From an uncultured Prevotellaceae bacterium (GTDB lineage Bacteria > Bacteroidota > Bacteroidia > Bacteroidales > Muribaculaceae), in assembly GCA_937892085.1 (NCBI GenBank), contig CALAVD010000385.1, positions 1 through 6,988 of the forward strand: a stretch of 6,988 bases of DNA, in the 5' to 3' direction. The position numbers and the translations under genes are program-made. Shown here piece after piece: positions 6,036 to 6,988 of this stretch (positions are counted from its first letter, which is position 1; each line of letters opens with the position of its first letter). Below the pieces are notes generated by a model, which was given only the letters and a program-made list of their open reading frames with translations, made no database searches and was not told the origin of the DNA.

Positions 6036-6854
6036 TCAGTAGCTTTCGGTCTCGCTGGGGAAGAACCCATTTTTCACGTCTTCCACATAGTGGTTTACCG
6101 AGTCGATGATTTGTTCGCCTATGTTGTTGTAGTGGCGCAGGAATTTGGGTTTGAAGCCCATGTTCATGCCCAGCATGTCCTGAACCACCAGCACCTGGCC
6201 GTCGCAGTAAGCTCCGGCACCAATGCCTATGGTGGGAATGCCCACGCTCTCGGTGACGCGTTTGGCGAGAGTTGCTGGAATTTTCTCCAGCACAAGGGCA
6301 TAGCAGCCTATCTCCTCCAGCATCTTGGCGTCGTCAATGAGCTTCTGCGCTTCAGCTTCCTCTTGCGCACGCAGGGCGTAGGTGCCAAACTGGTAGATAG
6401 ACTGCGGAGTGAGCCCTAAGTGGCCACAGATGGGGATGCCGGCGCGAATTATCAACTCCAATGCCTCGCGAATCTCGCTGCCGCCCTCACATTTCACCGA
6501 GTCGATGCCGGTGCTCTGGATTAGGCGTACCGCATTCTCCTGAGCCTTATAAGGGTCGCCCTGATAGGTGCCAAAGGGCATGTCGATACAAGTGATGGCT
6601 CGTTTGCATGCTCGTGCCACGGTGCGGCCATACACTATCATGTCGTCGAGGGTGATGGGCACCGTGGTGGCGTTGCCCTGCATCACATTCGATGCGCTGT
6701 CGCCCACATGTATCATGTCGATGCCGCCCTGCTCCACCAGCGATGCGATGGTGTAGTCGTAGGATGTCAATACTGCTATCTTCTCGCCTGTGCGCTTCAT
6801 CTCACGGATGCGCTTGGTGGTGATTTTCTTGTTGTCGGTGACTAAATATCCCAT
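6036..6854 (-). CDS. panB: 3-methyl-2-oxobutanoate hydroxymethyltransferase PanB
   Basis: This cytoplasmic enzyme, also called ketopantoate hydroxymethyltransferase, adds a one-carbon unit from 5,10-methylene-tetrahydrofolate to 2-oxoisovalerate, giving ketopantoate, the first committed step to pantothenate and coenzyme A. The 272-residue product has the normal length and TIM-barrel motifs: LTSYD (29-33), VGDSASNVM (50-58), DMPFGTYQG (91-99), KCEGG (121-125), GHLGLTPQS (144-152), LEKIP (189-193), GIGAG (210-214) and GQVLVVQDMLG (219-229). By comparison with E. coli PanB, D52, D91 and E123 are the Mg2+ ligands and E190 the catalytic base; all are present. The C terminus ...FPSETESY is like other Bacteroidetes PanB. 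The ATG at 6854 fits the promoter, which leaves about 20 nt of leader. No panC or panD is adjacent. The gene appears intact and is probably transcribed alone. Confidence 0.97.
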   Translation of the reverse strand: MGYLVTDNKKITTKRIREMKRTGEKIAVLTSYDYTIASLVEQGGIDMIHVGDSASNVMQGNATTVPITLDDMIVYGRTVARACKRAITCIDMPFGTYQGDPYKAQENAVRLIQSTGIDSVKCEGGSEIREALELIIRAGIPICGHLGLTPQSIYQFGTYALRAQEEAEAQKLIDDAKMLEEIGCYALVLEKIPATLAKRVTESVGIPTIGIGAGAYCDGQVLVVQDMLGMNMGFKPKFLRHYNNIGEQIIDSVNHYVEDVKNGFFPSETESY

Positions 6855-6880
6855 GTTCTTATTATTTTTTAAAAGTGCCG

Positions 6881-6911
6881 CAAAGGTAACGTTTTATTTT
6901 AAAAATGCAAA
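6881..6911 (-). promoter_or_regulatory. panB promoter (-33 TTTG, -7 TACCTTTG)
   Basis: On the minus strand TTTG (6908-6911) is followed after 19 bp by TACCTTTG (6881-6888). This is a complete match to the Bacteroidetes sigma-ABfr consensus TTTG-N19-21-TAnnTTTG and the best promoter in the window. Transcription should begin near 6874, about 20 nt before the panB ATG, with an A-rich leader and no Shine-Dalgarno. Beyond it, 6912-6988 is A/T-rich with an alternating TA stretch (6955-6970) and no gene that I can recognise. Confidence 0.8.
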
Positions 6912-6988
6912 GACTATGCCAAGTTTGTTTTTTGGTATCCCAAAATCACCCCCCTATATTATATATAATAAGGTGTAGCGCTCACGCT

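Noticed and set aside
6024..6419. 131-codon plus-strand frame opposite panB
   Set aside because: It is fully antisense to conserved panB motifs and has no start context or family resemblance.
6790..6978. Small plus-strand frame at the right end
   Set aside because: It overlaps the start of panB and its well-formed promoter on the other strand and shows no coding features.
6977..6988. AGCG-CTCA-CGCT short inverted repeat at the window end
   Set aside because: Only a 4-bp stem cut off by the window edge; too little to call a structure.

Overview
The window looks like a chromosomal segment from a Bacteroidales bacterium, possibly Muribaculaceae- or Prevotella-like; the family is a guess. Three signs support this. 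Several genes are preceded by the Bacteroidetes -7 element TAnnTTTG, and the one upstream of panB also has a TTTG -33 element at 19-bp spacing. Most starts have an A/T-rich leader without a Shine-Dalgarno sequence. The gene families (DUF4252 proteins, an ECF sigma with a zinc-finger-less membrane partner, a DapF with a CGNASRC active-site motif) are typical of that phylum. No tRNA, rRNA, insertion sequence, phage gene or CRISPR array was seen.

Layout: (1) 1-156 is an A/T-rich leader with the dapF promoter. (2) dapF (+, 157-972) makes meso-diaminopimelate for lysine and peptidoglycan. (3) 974-1109 is a short tandem-repeat block between the convergent dapF and dnaX: ten 8-bp units, then three 15-bp units of related sequence in opposite orientation. 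(4) dnaX (-, 1115-2884) encodes the tau/gamma clamp-loader subunit, with a long Pro/Ala-rich linker. (5) 2885-3106 is a 222-bp divergent regulatory region with poly-T/poly-A tracts and repeated GTAAC half-sites. (6) 3107-5941 is a tightly packed four-gene operon (+): secreted DUF4252 protein, ECF sigma factor, one-pass membrane protein that is probably its anti-sigma factor, and a secreted DUF4252 + Sel1-repeat fusion. (7) A strong perfect-but-one-wobble hairpin (5965-6002) serves as a likely bidirectional terminator. (8) panB (-, 6036-6854) is the first committed enzyme of pantothenate synthesis, with a well-formed promoter at 6881-6911.

The most interesting part is the 3107-5941 operon. Gene order and spacing (14 bp, 4-bp overlap, 2 bp) suggest co-expression and translational coupling. 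The products form a plausible envelope-signalling unit: a cytoplasmic sigma, a membrane regulator without the zinc-binding anti-sigma motif, and two exported proteins with related DUF4252 domains, one carrying a Sel1 protein-interaction array. A candidate ECF-type promoter (GTAAC - 17 bp - CGTCT) lies just upstream, so the operon may be autoregulated. The signal sensed and the role of DUF4252 cannot be read from the sequence. The other three genes are housekeeping functions that appear intact.
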